A stretch of DNA of 14,219 bases from Sulfurospirillum sp. UBA1314 (GTDB lineage Bacteria; Campylobacterota; Campylobacteria; Campylobacterales; Sulfurospirillaceae): the NCBI GenBank assembly GCA_002307095.1, contig DBTO01000033.1:1-14219 (forward strand), read 5' to 3'. A program made the translations under genes and the position numbers. This document shows, piece after piece, positions 1 to 7,102 of this stretch (positions within the stretch are counted from its first letter, which is position 1; each line of letters begins with the position of its first letter). The notes below the pieces were generated by a model. That model was not told the origin of the DNA, ran no database searches, and saw nothing but the letters and a program-made list of their open reading frames with translations.

Positions 1-515
1 TAAACGGTACACCGTATAAAATCGTTGAGTATCAACACGTAAAACCGGGCAAAGGTGCGGCCTTTGTACGCTGTAAAATCAAATCATTTATGGATGGCAA
101 AGTGATTGAGAAAACATTCCATGCGGGTGATAAATGTGAAACGCCTCAGCTTGAAGATAAAATCATGCAATTTTTATACGACGATGGTGATTTTTTACAA
201 TTTATGGACAGCGTTACCTATGAGCAAATCGCGCTAACACACGATCAAGTTGGCGAAGCATCTGACTGGATCATCGATGGTATGAATGTCGATATGCTTT
301 ACCATAACGGTAAACCAATCAGCGTTGAAGCCCCTCAGTTTGTTCAACTTAAAATTGTCGAAACACCACCAAACTTTAAAGGCGATACCCAAGGTGGTAA
401 AAAACCTGCAACGCTTGAGAGTGGTGCGGTTGTTCAAGTGCCTTTCCACGTCGTTGAAGGCGATATCATCAAAGTGGATACGGTTCGTGGCGAATACTTA
501 GAAAAAGTTAAATAA
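1..515 (+). CDS. efp: Elongation factor P, 5' end outside the window
   Basis: Translation factor EF-P binds the ribosome between the P and E sites and relieves stalling at polyproline stretches. The open frame begins at base 3 and is already inside the protein at the window edge, so about the first 17 residues are missing. The text NGTPYKIVEYQHVKPGKG is the N-terminal KOW-like domain; the lysine in PGKG corresponds to Lys34 of E. coli EF-P, the tip residue that is modified in many bacteria. The two OB-type domains follow, with the typical QFVQLKIVETPP and the C-terminal motif VPFHVVEGDIIKVDTVRGEYLEKVK split over the last 25 residues. Length and ending match the family. The in-frame ATG at 90 is internal (a methionine after KSF) and is not the start. 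An intrinsic terminator follows directly. Confidence 0.96.
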   Translation, partial: NGTPYKIVEYQHVKPGKGAAFVRCKIKSFMDGKVIEKTFHAGDKCETPQLEDKIMQFLYDDGDFLQFMDSVTYEQIALTHDQVGEASDWIIDGMNVDMLYHNGKPISVEAPQFVQLKIVETPPNFKGDTQGGKKPATLESGAVVQVPFHVVEGDIIKVDTVRGEYLEKVK

Positions 516-517
516 TC

Positions 518-527
518 TTACATGTAA
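518..527. repeat. ACATGT palindrome copy 1 (3' of efp)
   Basis: Perfect 10-bp palindrome TTACATGTAA, three bases after the efp stop codon and just before the terminator stem. It is the first of eight copies in the window. The left flank is C instead of the usual T; the right flank is A. Confidence 0.85.
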
Positions 528-529
528 AC

Positions 530-575
530 ACCATAGCGTTGAAAACGGCGCTATGGTTTCCTCTTCTTTTCTGCT
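530..575 (+). terminator. Intrinsic terminator of efp
   Basis: A 9-bp perfect stem, ACCATAGCG (530-538) with CGCTATGGT (549-557), encloses a 10-nt loop and is followed by a T/C-rich tract (TTCCTCTTCTTTT). It lies 14 bases after the efp stop and upstream of the next promoter, so it separates efp from the DJ-1/MCP unit. Confidence 0.8.
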
Positions 576-582
576 TTAGTGC

Positions 583-588
583 TATAAT
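583..588 (+). promoter_or_regulatory. Probable -10 box for the DJ-1/MCP unit
   Basis: TATAAT lies 54 bases before the ATG at 643, within an AT-rich stretch after the efp terminator. No clear -35 is seen, which is usual for sigma-70 promoters in Campylobacterota. Transcription would start near 595. Confidence 0.55.
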
Positions 589-642
589 ATTTTCAATAGA
601 CCCTTTGCCTACACAAATAGACCTACTATCAAGGAGTTTGCT

Positions 643-1191
643 ATGAGCAAAAAAGTGATTGTCCCTTTAGCTGAGGGATTTGAAGAGATCGAAGCGCTGA
701 CGATTGTGGATGTTTTAAGACGTGCCAATGTTGACGTGGTTATGGCGGCGTTAGAGTCTTTACATGTAAAAGGAGCACATGACATTGTTGTCGTAGCAGA
801 CGCACTTTTAAAAGAACTCGATGACGATGCTTTTGATATGATCGCCTTGCCGGGTGGACTTCCGGGAGCGACCAATTTAGCTGCCGATGCAACCACTCAA
901 ACTCTTCTGAAACGCTTTGATGCTAAAGGCAAAGCCATTGCTGCGATTTGTGCGGCTCCGTATGCGTTAAAGTGCGCAGGCGTACTGAAAAACAGTTACA
1001 CCTGCTACCCCGGTTTTCAACCCAAGATTGCAAGTGTGGGGTATAACGCCATCGATAAAGTGGTCAAAGATGGTACGATTACCACCTCGCAAGGCCCAAG
1101 TACGGCGATGCTTTTTGCTTTAGCCTTGGTTGAACAGTTGTGCTCTAAAGCTATCGCGGATGCTGTAGCAAAAGATTTATTACTCGTCTAA
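643..1191 (+). CDS. DJ-1/PfpI (YajL-like) family protein
   Basis: This 182-residue protein belongs to the DJ-1/PfpI superfamily of small flavodoxin-fold proteins. It is close to the YajL/ThiJ/DJ-1 branch, whose members are linked to oxidative and carbonyl stress; the true activity (deglycase, chaperone or redox sensing) is disputed. Visible marks are the start KKVIVPLAEGFEEIEA, where the last E (about E17) is the conserved glutamate, ALPGG at 69-72, and the nucleophile elbow AAICAAPYAL with the reactive cysteine at about C103. TCYPGFQ near 120 is also typical of the branch. The start is supported by AAGGAG at 631-636, six bases from the ATG. The gene sits 19 bp before an MCP gene, so the two probably share a transcript. 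One palindrome copy (759-770) lies inside it, encoding LHVK. Confidence 0.92.
   Translation: MSKKVIVPLAEGFEEIEALTIVDVLRRANVDVVMAALESLHVKGAHDIVVVADALLKELDDDAFDMIALPGGLPGATNLAADATTQTLLKRFDAKGKAIAAICAAPYALKCAGVLKNSYTCYPGFQPKIASVGYNAIDKVVKDGTITTSQGPSTAMLFALALVEQLCSKAIADAVAKDLLLV
759..770. repeat. ACATGT palindrome copy 2 (inside the DJ-1 gene)
   Basis: Perfect 12-bp palindrome TTTACATGTAAA within coding sequence, read as parts of codons for L-H-V-K. Its frame differs from that of the other coding copy at 8010-8021. Confidence 0.85.
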
Positions 1192-1210
1192 GTCAAAAGG
1201 AGATTGTTTC

Positions 1211-2821
1211 ATGTTATCGAAAATTAAAGCGAAGTTGATTTTACTTTTTCTCATTTTAGCGGTCGGTTTTGGTGTTATTGGGTATGAAACGATTAAAATG
1301 GGCTCAGATGCCAAAGGGATTGCGGTGCGGTTTCAACTCCTTCAACGCCTTGAAGCCGATATTCTCTCAAGTGTCTCCAGTTTGCAAGATCTCCAACTGC
1401 TTGGTAACCCAAAAATGGTAGAGCGCTATGAACAAAGCTATCAAAGTGTTACAAAAACGATTGACAAACTGGCAACGATTTTTTTGAGCAAGGTGAATCA
1501 AGACAAACTAGCTCTTATCAAATCAAATGTTGAAGCGTGGCATGCCCTAAACGCTCCTCGCATCAAAATTTTAGTGCAGTATGGCAAGGTTGTCAATGAT
1601 CCAACCTTTGAAAAAGAGCATGCTTTGGAACATGCGCAATTAAACAAGATCACCCAAGAGAGTGCGATTAAATTTGAAGTCATTGTGAGCGATGTTCAGT
1701 CTCTCACGCAAAGTGCTCAAAAAACCAATTTTGAGCGTTTGGAAACTGATGAATTTGGCAACAAAATAGCTTTAATTCTTGTTTTACTGATTGTGGTAGT
1801 AGCCTTTGGACTCATTGCTAAAAGTATTCAGCGTTCTGTTTTTGAAGCCCAAAGTAAGTGCGAGACGATGCGCCGGAGTAAAGCTTTAAACATGTCATTG
1901 CAAATTTCTAGCCACGATGAAATCAGCGAAACGATGCAAACGGTGAACACACTTTTGCAGGAGATTTCAACCGCCATTGGCGAGGCTAAAAGCAATGCAA
2001 TGGAAAATGCGTCTGTTGCTGAAGAGCTCTCTAGTACGAGCTTGCAAATTGGCAAACGAGCGGAAGAAGAGGCGGATGTGGTAAAAGAGACCACGCAGGA
2101 AGCTTCGTTGGTTGCTTTGGAAATTGAGCACACGAGCGATCATGTTAAACAGGTCAAAGAGACGATTCATTCGGCACAAAAAAGCCTTTTATTGGCGCAA
2201 AATCTTCTCAATGAAACGATCACTCAGCTTGGCGATACAGCACACGCTGAGTCTGAGATCAATGATCGTCTCAATCAGCTTTCCAGCGACACCGATCAAG
2301 TTAAAAATGTTTTAGAGGTGATCAGTGATATTGCAGAACAGACCAATCTTTTAGCTCTGAATGCTGCCATCGAAGCGGCACGTGCGGGGGAACACGGGCG
2401 TGGTTTTGCCGTTGTCGCCGATGAGGTGCGAAAGCTAGCGGAGCGCACGCAAAAGAGCTTAGTGGAAACCCACGCAACGATCAACGTCATCGTTCAGTCC
2501 ATTCAAGATATTTGCGGGCAGATGAATCTCAATGCCAAACGCATCCACGATCTCTCGGATTTTTCAACAAAAGTGAGTACACAAACGGGCGATGCAGTTA
2601 GTTTATTGGATGCGACAGTGAGCGCAACCGATGCCGTGGTTGCTAAGGCAGACGATAATGTCAATCGCATTCAAACCGTCGTCATTCAGAAAATTGAAGC
2701 CATCAATAACCTTTCCAGCTCTAACGCCAGAAGTGTCGAAGAGATCGCTGCAGCAGCTGAACATTTAGCACGGTTATCTGAGAATTTGAGCGCCACACTT
2801 TCCCAATTTAAAACCGCGTAA
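1211..2821 (+). CDS. Methyl-accepting chemotaxis protein (first of a tandem pair)
   Basis: Transmembrane chemoreceptor of 536 residues that would control CheA kinase through CheW. A short cytoplasmic N-terminus leads into membrane helix 1 (about 8-28). A periplasmic sensor of about 155 residues follows, predicted helical and of 4-helix-bundle type. Membrane helix 2 is at about 185-206, then a divergent HAMP-like stretch ending DEISETMQTVNTLL. The long coiled-coil signalling domain has the hairpin tip EQTNLLALNAAIEAARAGEH at 376-395 and then GRGFAVVADEVRKLAERTQ. No CheR-tethering pentapeptide is seen; the protein ends QFKTA. AAAAGGAG at 1195-1202 supports the start. The sensor shares the pattern W-x-x-LN-x-PR ... 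YGK-x-VN-x-P-x-FE with the next gene, so both should bind related ligands; which ligands is unknown. Confidence 0.95.
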   Translation: MLSKIKAKLILLFLILAVGFGVIGYETIKMGSDAKGIAVRFQLLQRLEADILSSVSSLQDLQLLGNPKMVERYEQSYQSVTKTIDKLATIFLSKVNQDKLALIKSNVEAWHALNAPRIKILVQYGKVVNDPTFEKEHALEHAQLNKITQESAIKFEVIVSDVQSLTQSAQKTNFERLETDEFGNKIALILVLLIVVVAFGLIAKSIQRSVFEAQSKCETMRRSKALNMSLQISSHDEISETMQTVNTLLQEISTAIGEAKSNAMENASVAEELSSTSLQIGKRAEEEADVVKETTQEASLVALEIEHTSDHVKQVKETIHSAQKSLLLAQNLLNETITQLGDTAHAESEINDRLNQLSSDTDQVKNVLEVISDIAEQTNLLALNAAIEAARAGEHGRGFAVVADEVRKLAERTQKSLVETHATINVIVQSIQDICGQMNLNAKRIHDLSDFSTKVSTQTGDAVSLLDATVSATDAVVAKADDNVNRIQTVVIQKIEAINNLSSSNARSVEEIAAAAEHLARLSENLSATLSQFKTA

Positions 2822-2824
2822 ATC

Positions 2825-2836
2825 TTTACATGTAAA
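2825..2836. repeat. ACATGT palindrome copy 3 (3' of the first MCP)
   Basis: Perfect palindrome TTTACATGTAAA, or 14 bp with the flanking C and G (2824-2837), three bases after the stop codon. Its right half is also the left arm of the terminator stem that follows. Confidence 0.85.
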
Positions 2837-2866
2837 GAGTAGAAATGCTCTTTACTTCTCTTTCTT
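2832..2866 (+). terminator. Probable terminator of the first MCP gene
   Basis: The arms GTAAAGAG (2832-2839) and CTCTTTAC (2848-2855) form a perfect 8-bp stem with an 8-nt loop, followed by the T-rich run TTCTCTTTCTT. The stem is weak in GC (3 of 8 pairs), but its position 10 bases after the stop fits an intrinsic terminator. Since the left arm overlaps the palindrome, the RNA could fold in one of two exclusive ways. Confidence 0.6.
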
Positions 2867-2940
2867 AATAAATTATAAATTAATACACCGTATTCACTTT
2901 TTAGCGTACCCCAAGACTCTCTAGCGAAGTATTTAATGTA

Positions 2941-3020
2941 TGAATTATAGACATTTTGCCAAATACTAACAATACTAACAATATATTAAGTGAAACAAAT
3001 ATATTATATTTAAATTTTTT
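2941..3020 (+). promoter_or_regulatory. AT-rich promoter region of the second MCP
   Basis: This AT-rich stretch lies between the terminator of the first MCP and the start at 3034. Candidate elements are TTGCCA (2956-2961) with CAATAT 17 bp downstream (2979-2984), and TATTAT (3002-3007). It also holds a 9-bp tandem direct repeat, AATACTAAC at 2962-2970 and 2971-2979. I cannot tell which -10 is used. The presence of a terminator upstream suggests the second MCP has its own promoter. Confidence 0.4.
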
Positions 3021-3033
3021 GTTAAGGAATAAG

Positions 3034-4647
3034 ATGAAAATAACGACGATTAAAGCCAAGCTCATACTTTTACTGGGCATATTAGTGATCAGTTTTGGCA
3101 TTCTTACCTACGAACTTAACGAGATAGCCAATAATGGAAAAATAATGGCAACGCGTATCATGATGGCAAATGAAGTTAAGGAGCATTTTTTTGAAATGAG
3201 ATTGGAGCAACGCAACTATCAACTTTACTTTCAAGAAAAAAATCTGGAGAATTATAAAAAGAACTACCAAGAGTCTATCAAACAGATCGATAACCTCTTA
3301 AATATTTTACGTAACAAAAGCAATCAAGAGACACTTACAAAACTTAAAAAAGATCTTGAGAGCTGGTATACTCTCAATGAACCGCGCATGGTATTGTTGC
3401 AAAAATACGGTAAAAAAGTGAATGAACCCTCTTTTGAGATCGACCATAAAGCTGATGCTGAGACTTTAGAACGGGTGGCTAAAGAGAGTGGTCAGCTCTT
3501 CGCATCACTGCTGCAAGAAATTGAAGCGGTGGCAAATGGGATTAAGAAGGCAAACTTTCAGCGTCTTGATACCAGCAGCATGACCTCAATGACAACCTTG
3601 ATTGTGGTGGTGGTGATAGTCTTTAGTATCTTTTTCTTCATCAACCGATCCATCAGCACGTCGGTTTCTCGGGCACGAAAGCGTTGTGAGACCATTTTGC
3701 AGACGAAAGATTTAAGTCTGAAGATCGAAACGGGTTATAAAGACGAAATTAGCCAAATTACCGCGGCGGTTAATACGCTTTTAGAAGAGGTTAAAAACGC
3801 CATTGCCAATGCCAAAAACAATGCTATCGAAAACGCTTCTGTAGCAGAAGAGCTCTCCAGTACTAGTTTGCAGATCGGTAAACGAGCCGAAGAGGAGTCT
3901 GCTATTGTTTTTCAAACAACGAGTGATGCTGGAATTGTCTCATCCCAAATGGATGAAGCGAGTGCTCAAGCCAAAATGGTAAAAGAGGTAACGGGAAATG
4001 CTCAAAAAAGTCTCGCTATGGCTCAAAAGTTACTTGATGAGACAATCTCGCAACTAAACCAAACAGCCCAAGCAGAAGCGGCAATCAATGATCGCCTGAA
4101 TCATCTCTCCAATGATGCAAGGCAGGTACGAAGTGTGTTAGATGTTATTGGCGATATTGCCGATCAAACGAATCTTCTTGCCCTCAATGCTGCCATCGAA
4201 GCGGCGCGTGCTGGGGAGCATGGGCGTGGGTTTGCGGTGGTTGCTGATGAGGTGCGAAAGCTAGCGGAGCGAACCCAAAAAAGCCTTGTCGATACGAATG
4301 CAACTATCAATGTGATTGTTCAAAGTATTGGCGACATTAGCGGTGAGATGAATGGCAATGCCAAACGTATTCATGAACTTACTGGATTTTCGACGAAAGT
4401 AACAGTCCAAACCAACGATGCGGTTGCCATGTTGGCACAAAGTGTTGTAGCAACGCAGGATGTGGTGGTGAAAGCCGATACCAACGTTACATTAATCCAA
4501 AGTACGGTGATTGATAAAATCAGCATGATCAATGATCTTTCAAGCTCGAATGCCAGAAGTGTCGAAGAGATCGCAAGTGCGGCAGAACATCTCTCCAAAC
4601 TTGCAGGAACACTCAGCAGTATGCTCGCCCAGTTTAAAACCGCCTGA
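3034..4647 (+). CDS. Methyl-accepting chemotaxis protein (second of a tandem pair)
   Basis: Chemoreceptor of 537 residues, a tandem paralogue of the upstream gene. The start is set at 3034, not at the in-frame ATG at 2956, because AAGGA (3024-3028) lies six bases upstream and because MKITTIKAKLILL then aligns with MLSKIKAKLILL of the paralogue, giving nearly equal lengths. Membrane helix 1 is at about 8-26, the periplasmic helical sensor at about 28-183, and membrane helix 2 at about 186-204. A HAMP-like segment and the signalling domain follow, with the hairpin ADQTNLLALNAAIEAARAGE at about 376-395. The signalling halves of the two proteins are almost identical, while the sensors have diverged apart from the W-x-x-LN-x-PR and YGK-x-VN-x-P-x-FE pattern. 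This implies duplication followed by change of ligand range, possibly with gene conversion in the 3' half. No C-terminal CheR pentapeptide is visible. Confidence 0.95.
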   Translation: MKITTIKAKLILLLGILVISFGILTYELNEIANNGKIMATRIMMANEVKEHFFEMRLEQRNYQLYFQEKNLENYKKNYQESIKQIDNLLNILRNKSNQETLTKLKKDLESWYTLNEPRMVLLQKYGKKVNEPSFEIDHKADAETLERVAKESGQLFASLLQEIEAVANGIKKANFQRLDTSSMTSMTTLIVVVVIVFSIFFFINRSISTSVSRARKRCETILQTKDLSLKIETGYKDEISQITAAVNTLLEEVKNAIANAKNNAIENASVAEELSSTSLQIGKRAEEESAIVFQTTSDAGIVSSQMDEASAQAKMVKEVTGNAQKSLAMAQKLLDETISQLNQTAQAEAAINDRLNHLSNDARQVRSVLDVIGDIADQTNLLALNAAIEAARAGEHGRGFAVVADEVRKLAERTQKSLVDTNATINVIVQSIGDISGEMNGNAKRIHELTGFSTKVTVQTNDAVAMLAQSVVATQDVVVKADTNVTLIQSTVIDKISMINDLSSSNARSVEEIASAAEHLSKLAGTLSSMLAQFKTA

Positions 4648-4652
4648 AAATG

Positions 4653-4694
4653 TTACATGTAAAGCGACTGTGGGTGTTAACGCTTTACATGTAA
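4653..4694. repeat. Inverted repeat made of palindrome copies 4 and 5
   Basis: TTACATGTAAAGCG (4653-4666) and CGCTTTACATGTAA (4681-4694) form a perfect 14-bp inverted repeat around a 14-nt spacer. Each arm contains a full TTACATGTAA palindrome. Copy 5 extends to a 16-bp perfect palindrome, GCTTTACATGTAAAGC (4682-4697). Palindrome centres are 32 bp apart. No T-run follows on the + strand, so a standard intrinsic terminator is doubtful. It lies 6 bases after the MCP stop and about 125 bases before the next start. Confidence 0.85.
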
Positions 4695-4773
4695 AGCAGT
4701 TGTGCCTAAATGTTACAAAAGTGAAGGATCGGTATAAACCAGTTTCGTTAAAGAATAGTTTCAAAGTGTACGA

Positions 4774-4779
4774 TATAAA
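4774..4779 (+). promoter_or_regulatory. Candidate -10 box of the receptor/kinase operon
   Basis: TATAAA sits 41 bases before the ATG at 4821 and would give a leader of about 35 nt. A second TATAAA, in GGTATAAACC at 4731-4740, is an alternative. No convincing -35 is seen. Confidence 0.4.
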
Positions 4780-4820
4780 AGAAGGTGTCCTTTCAGGTAA
4801 TTTTACAAGGAGTATGCTTC

Positions 4821-6704
4821 ATGCTAAAGCGATGTTGTGTTGTAACTGTGACGTTTTTTATACTACTCCCTTTAGCATTAAAAGCAGAGAGTTCTATTGC
4901 TGGGCTTTTGGATACGATTGAAAACTCCAACGATCTTTCTGAAAAAACCAAACTTGAAAACAGTGGTTTTTCAACCATTTATACGCGCAACGATCTGGAT
5001 ATGATGCAGGTCAAATCCCTTCGTGATATTTTAAAATACTCCATTGATGGCTATGGGCAGAGCCGTTACGCACTTCCTGATCCTTTAAGCTTTGGGCTGC
5101 TCCCTTTCTCTTCAAGCACGATCCGCGTGTTTATTGATGACCACGAGATCACAACATCGATGTATGGCAGTGGATTGATTATCGTAGGGGATTTGGATTT
5201 AGGGTTTGCGGATCATATTGAAGTCTATAGTCTTACCACATCGTTTGCATTTTCGACAGAGCCAACCCTCACGCTTATTCGTATTTTTTCAAAAAAAACA
5301 GACAGGGATGGCGGCGGCAGTATACACTCAGAAGTCACGAGCAGAGGTGGCTCAACGCAAAATATTCAATACATTGGCCTTGAGAAGGGAATAGAATATC
5401 TTGCCCGTTTTTCAGCCTCTAATGATGAACGACAAAAATATGCGACGACGCAAGATGATTTAAATCGTGATGTTCAGCGTTACAACATTTTAACCACACT
5501 CAAAGATGACACCCAAAGTCTCCTGATCAACGCTTCCAAAAGTGATAAAGGCGGTTGGCTTGGAGCAAGTTTAGACGGTAGCTTGGATACATCGAAAATA
5601 TCGTTTAAAGATGCGCACATTAGCTATGCCAAACAGATAGATGATCTGAAGGTTTCGTTGGCGTATGATACGTTAAAAGATCATGTTTTATACGAAGATT
5701 CACCTTTGATGTATTATGGTTCCACACCCATCCATCGGTTTGAGAGTATCAGTGAAAGTTCTGTCATCACATCGGAGGTTAAATATACCACACAAATTGA
5801 AGACCATCACCTTATTGCTGGCGTTAAGTATCGCTATAAACTCTTTGATTTTGATCTGATTCAAATGGATGGAGTTGATATGCCTAGATCTGGGCATACC
5901 AAGCAAGGTGTTGGCTCGACATTTGTTGAAGAGAGCTATGCCATACACGATAATCTGATCGCTACCATCGGTCTTCAAGGAAGTCAAGTCACCAATAATG
6001 GCGGTGTAAAAGATGACACCCTTTTCATGGCGCGTTCAGGCATCACCTACACCACCGATGCGTGGACCTCTAAAAGTTTTCTCTTTCACAATGAAAACTA
6101 TGTCGATCCCTACTTGATTAACTCGTTTTACGTGGCATCTTCTTATCCTAAAAATCAGATGATGGACACCATTGCACAAGAGTTTAAGTATAAAAATGGT
6201 GACGATGAGTATGAACTTTTGACCAGCTATAGTTTTATCGACAATCTGTATTACACCAATGAAGCAGGCTTAATGGATACTGCGGTTAAAACATCGAAGT
6301 ATTTGACCAGTTCATTACGCTACGCTTACCACTATGGCGCTGTCGATAAAGTTTCATTAGCCTATACGTATAGAGACATTGACCATGCAGGATACGACCA
6401 AGAGTTCAAAACGCATCGTATAACGTTTCGGAATCAACACCGCTATGCGAAATATGACCTCTTTGAAGAGCTCTTTGTGGTGCGCAATGAACAGATGCAC
6501 GAAACAGGGTATGACCTGAGCTTGGGCGTTCGTTACCATGTGAATGAAGATTTCAGTTTTACCCTTAAAGGGCAAAATTTATTGAATAAAGCTGAAAAAG
6601 AGTACTTTACACGTATCGATACAACCTCTATGACGCCCATGGATGCGTTAGGCGTTCCGGTGCAAGATCGGGTGATTGTGATTGGATTTGAATGGCTCTT
6701 TTAA
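4821..6704 (+). CDS. TonB-dependent receptor-like outer-membrane protein
   Basis: This outer-membrane beta-barrel protein of 627 residues has a plug domain and heads the operon. The start at 4821 is chosen because AAGGAG lies at 4807-4812 and because the protein then begins with a clean signal peptide, MLKRCCVVTVTFFILLPLALKA, written here as residues 1-22; the in-frame GTG at 4785 would bury it. A plug-like region runs from about 38 to 160 (SGFSTIYTRNDLD, SLRDILK, IRVFIDDHEI, DHIEVYS). The remainder has alternating beta-strand character and ends in GQNLLNKAEKEYF ... VIVIGFEWLF, with the terminal phenylalanine typical of barrels. No clear TonB box is visible at the mature N-terminus. No transporter, siderophore or TonB/ExbBD gene lies nearby. 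Its neighbours are signalling genes, so a sensory rather than purely import role is possible (inference). The last 13 bases overlap the next gene. Confidence 0.85.
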   Translation: MLKRCCVVTVTFFILLPLALKAESSIAGLLDTIENSNDLSEKTKLENSGFSTIYTRNDLDMMQVKSLRDILKYSIDGYGQSRYALPDPLSFGLLPFSSSTIRVFIDDHEITTSMYGSGLIIVGDLDLGFADHIEVYSLTTSFAFSTEPTLTLIRIFSKKTDRDGGGSIHSEVTSRGGSTQNIQYIGLEKGIEYLARFSASNDERQKYATTQDDLNRDVQRYNILTTLKDDTQSLLINASKSDKGGWLGASLDGSLDTSKISFKDAHISYAKQIDDLKVSLAYDTLKDHVLYEDSPLMYYGSTPIHRFESISESSVITSEVKYTTQIEDHHLIAGVKYRYKLFDFDLIQMDGVDMPRSGHTKQGVGSTFVEESYAIHDNLIATIGLQGSQVTNNGGVKDDTLFMARSGITYTTDAWTSKSFLFHNENYVDPYLINSFYVASSYPKNQMMDTIAQEFKYKNGDDEYELLTSYSFIDNLYYTNEAGLMDTAVKTSKYLTSSLRYAYHYGAVDKVSLAYTYRDIDHAGYDQEFKTHRITFRNQHRYAKYDLFEELFVVRNEQMHETGYDLSLGVRYHVNEDFSFTLKGQNLLNKAEKEYFTRIDTTSMTPMDALGVPVQDRVIVIGFEWLF

Positions 6705-7102
6705 GGTGGCTTCTTTTACTTGCAACGCTTAATTTTGCATATGCTCAAACGCCTGAGCAGGAACTGGTTGTCAAAGTGTTAAAACTGCTTACATACGAAG
6801 GCAAAAGCGTGGTTGTTTACGAACATCAACCCTCGGTCTCTTTGCAAGGAAGCACTTTTGAATCTTTGACGCACGAGTGTCACCAAGCAGGATTGGTCTA
6901 TGGATCAGCATTTGAGAGCCTCCCTTTGGCGTGTAAATCGTTACCACGGTTTAGTACCGATTATGAGGTATTTCAAAAAGACAAAAAGAGTATCGGCGCG
7001 TTTTATTGGCGCAAAGGTCGTCCGCAACTGCGTTTTAATAAAGAGCGATGTGAGGCTTTTAATATTATCTTACCCAACGAGTTGGTTCAATATGCTCAGT
7101 AA
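6692..7102 (+). CDS. Small secreted periplasmic protein, possibly YfiR/DUF4154-like
   Basis: This 136-residue protein has a signal peptide (residues 1-18, ending NFAYA before QTPE), so the mature protein is about 118 residues and periplasmic. The start ATG at 6692 overlaps the receptor gene by 13 bases, which suggests translational coupling. Four cysteines (C63 and C81 in the middle, C120 near the end, none in the signal peptide apart from these three if C81 is counted once) are too few to assign disulfides with confidence. The C-terminal part, with IGAFYWRKGRPQLRF near 101-115 and then NIILPNEL, resembles the end of YfiR/DUF4154 proteins, where a strand is followed by a short helix. It is shorter than YfiR of Pseudomonas, and I call the family only tentatively. 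Placed between an outer-membrane receptor and a membrane kinase, it could carry the signal across the periplasm. Confidence 0.7.
   Translation: MALLRWLLLLATLNFAYAQTPEQELVVKVLKLLTYEGKSVVVYEHQPSVSLQGSTFESLTHECHQAGLVYGSAFESLPLACKSLPRFSTDYEVFQKDKKSIGAFYWRKGRPQLRFNKERCEAFNIILPNELVQYAQ

Noticed and set aside
2956..3033. Upstream in-frame ATG as start of the second MCP
   Set aside because: It would add 26 Asn/Ile-rich residues before the first membrane helix, lacks a ribosome site and breaks the match with the paralogue. The ATG at 3034 has AAGGA at the right distance.
518..4697. The palindromes as a CRP/FNR-type or LexA-type operator
   Set aside because: Half-sites do not match TGTGA or TTGAT arms, and the copies lie mainly after genes or within them instead of next to promoters. 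Not fully excluded for the pair at 4653-4697.
4785..4820. GTG start for the receptor gene
   Set aside because: It would place 12 residues ahead of a clean signal peptide, and the AAGGAG site at 4807-4812 points to the ATG at 4821.
4532..4921. 129-residue open frame across the end of the second MCP and the start of the receptor gene
   Set aside because: It overlaps two well-supported genes in another frame, spans the palindrome pair and has no recognisable content.
6900..7091. N-terminal extension of the histidine kinase
   Set aside because: This stretch is the coding region of the small periplasmic protein in another frame; the kinase's membrane helix begins after 7092.
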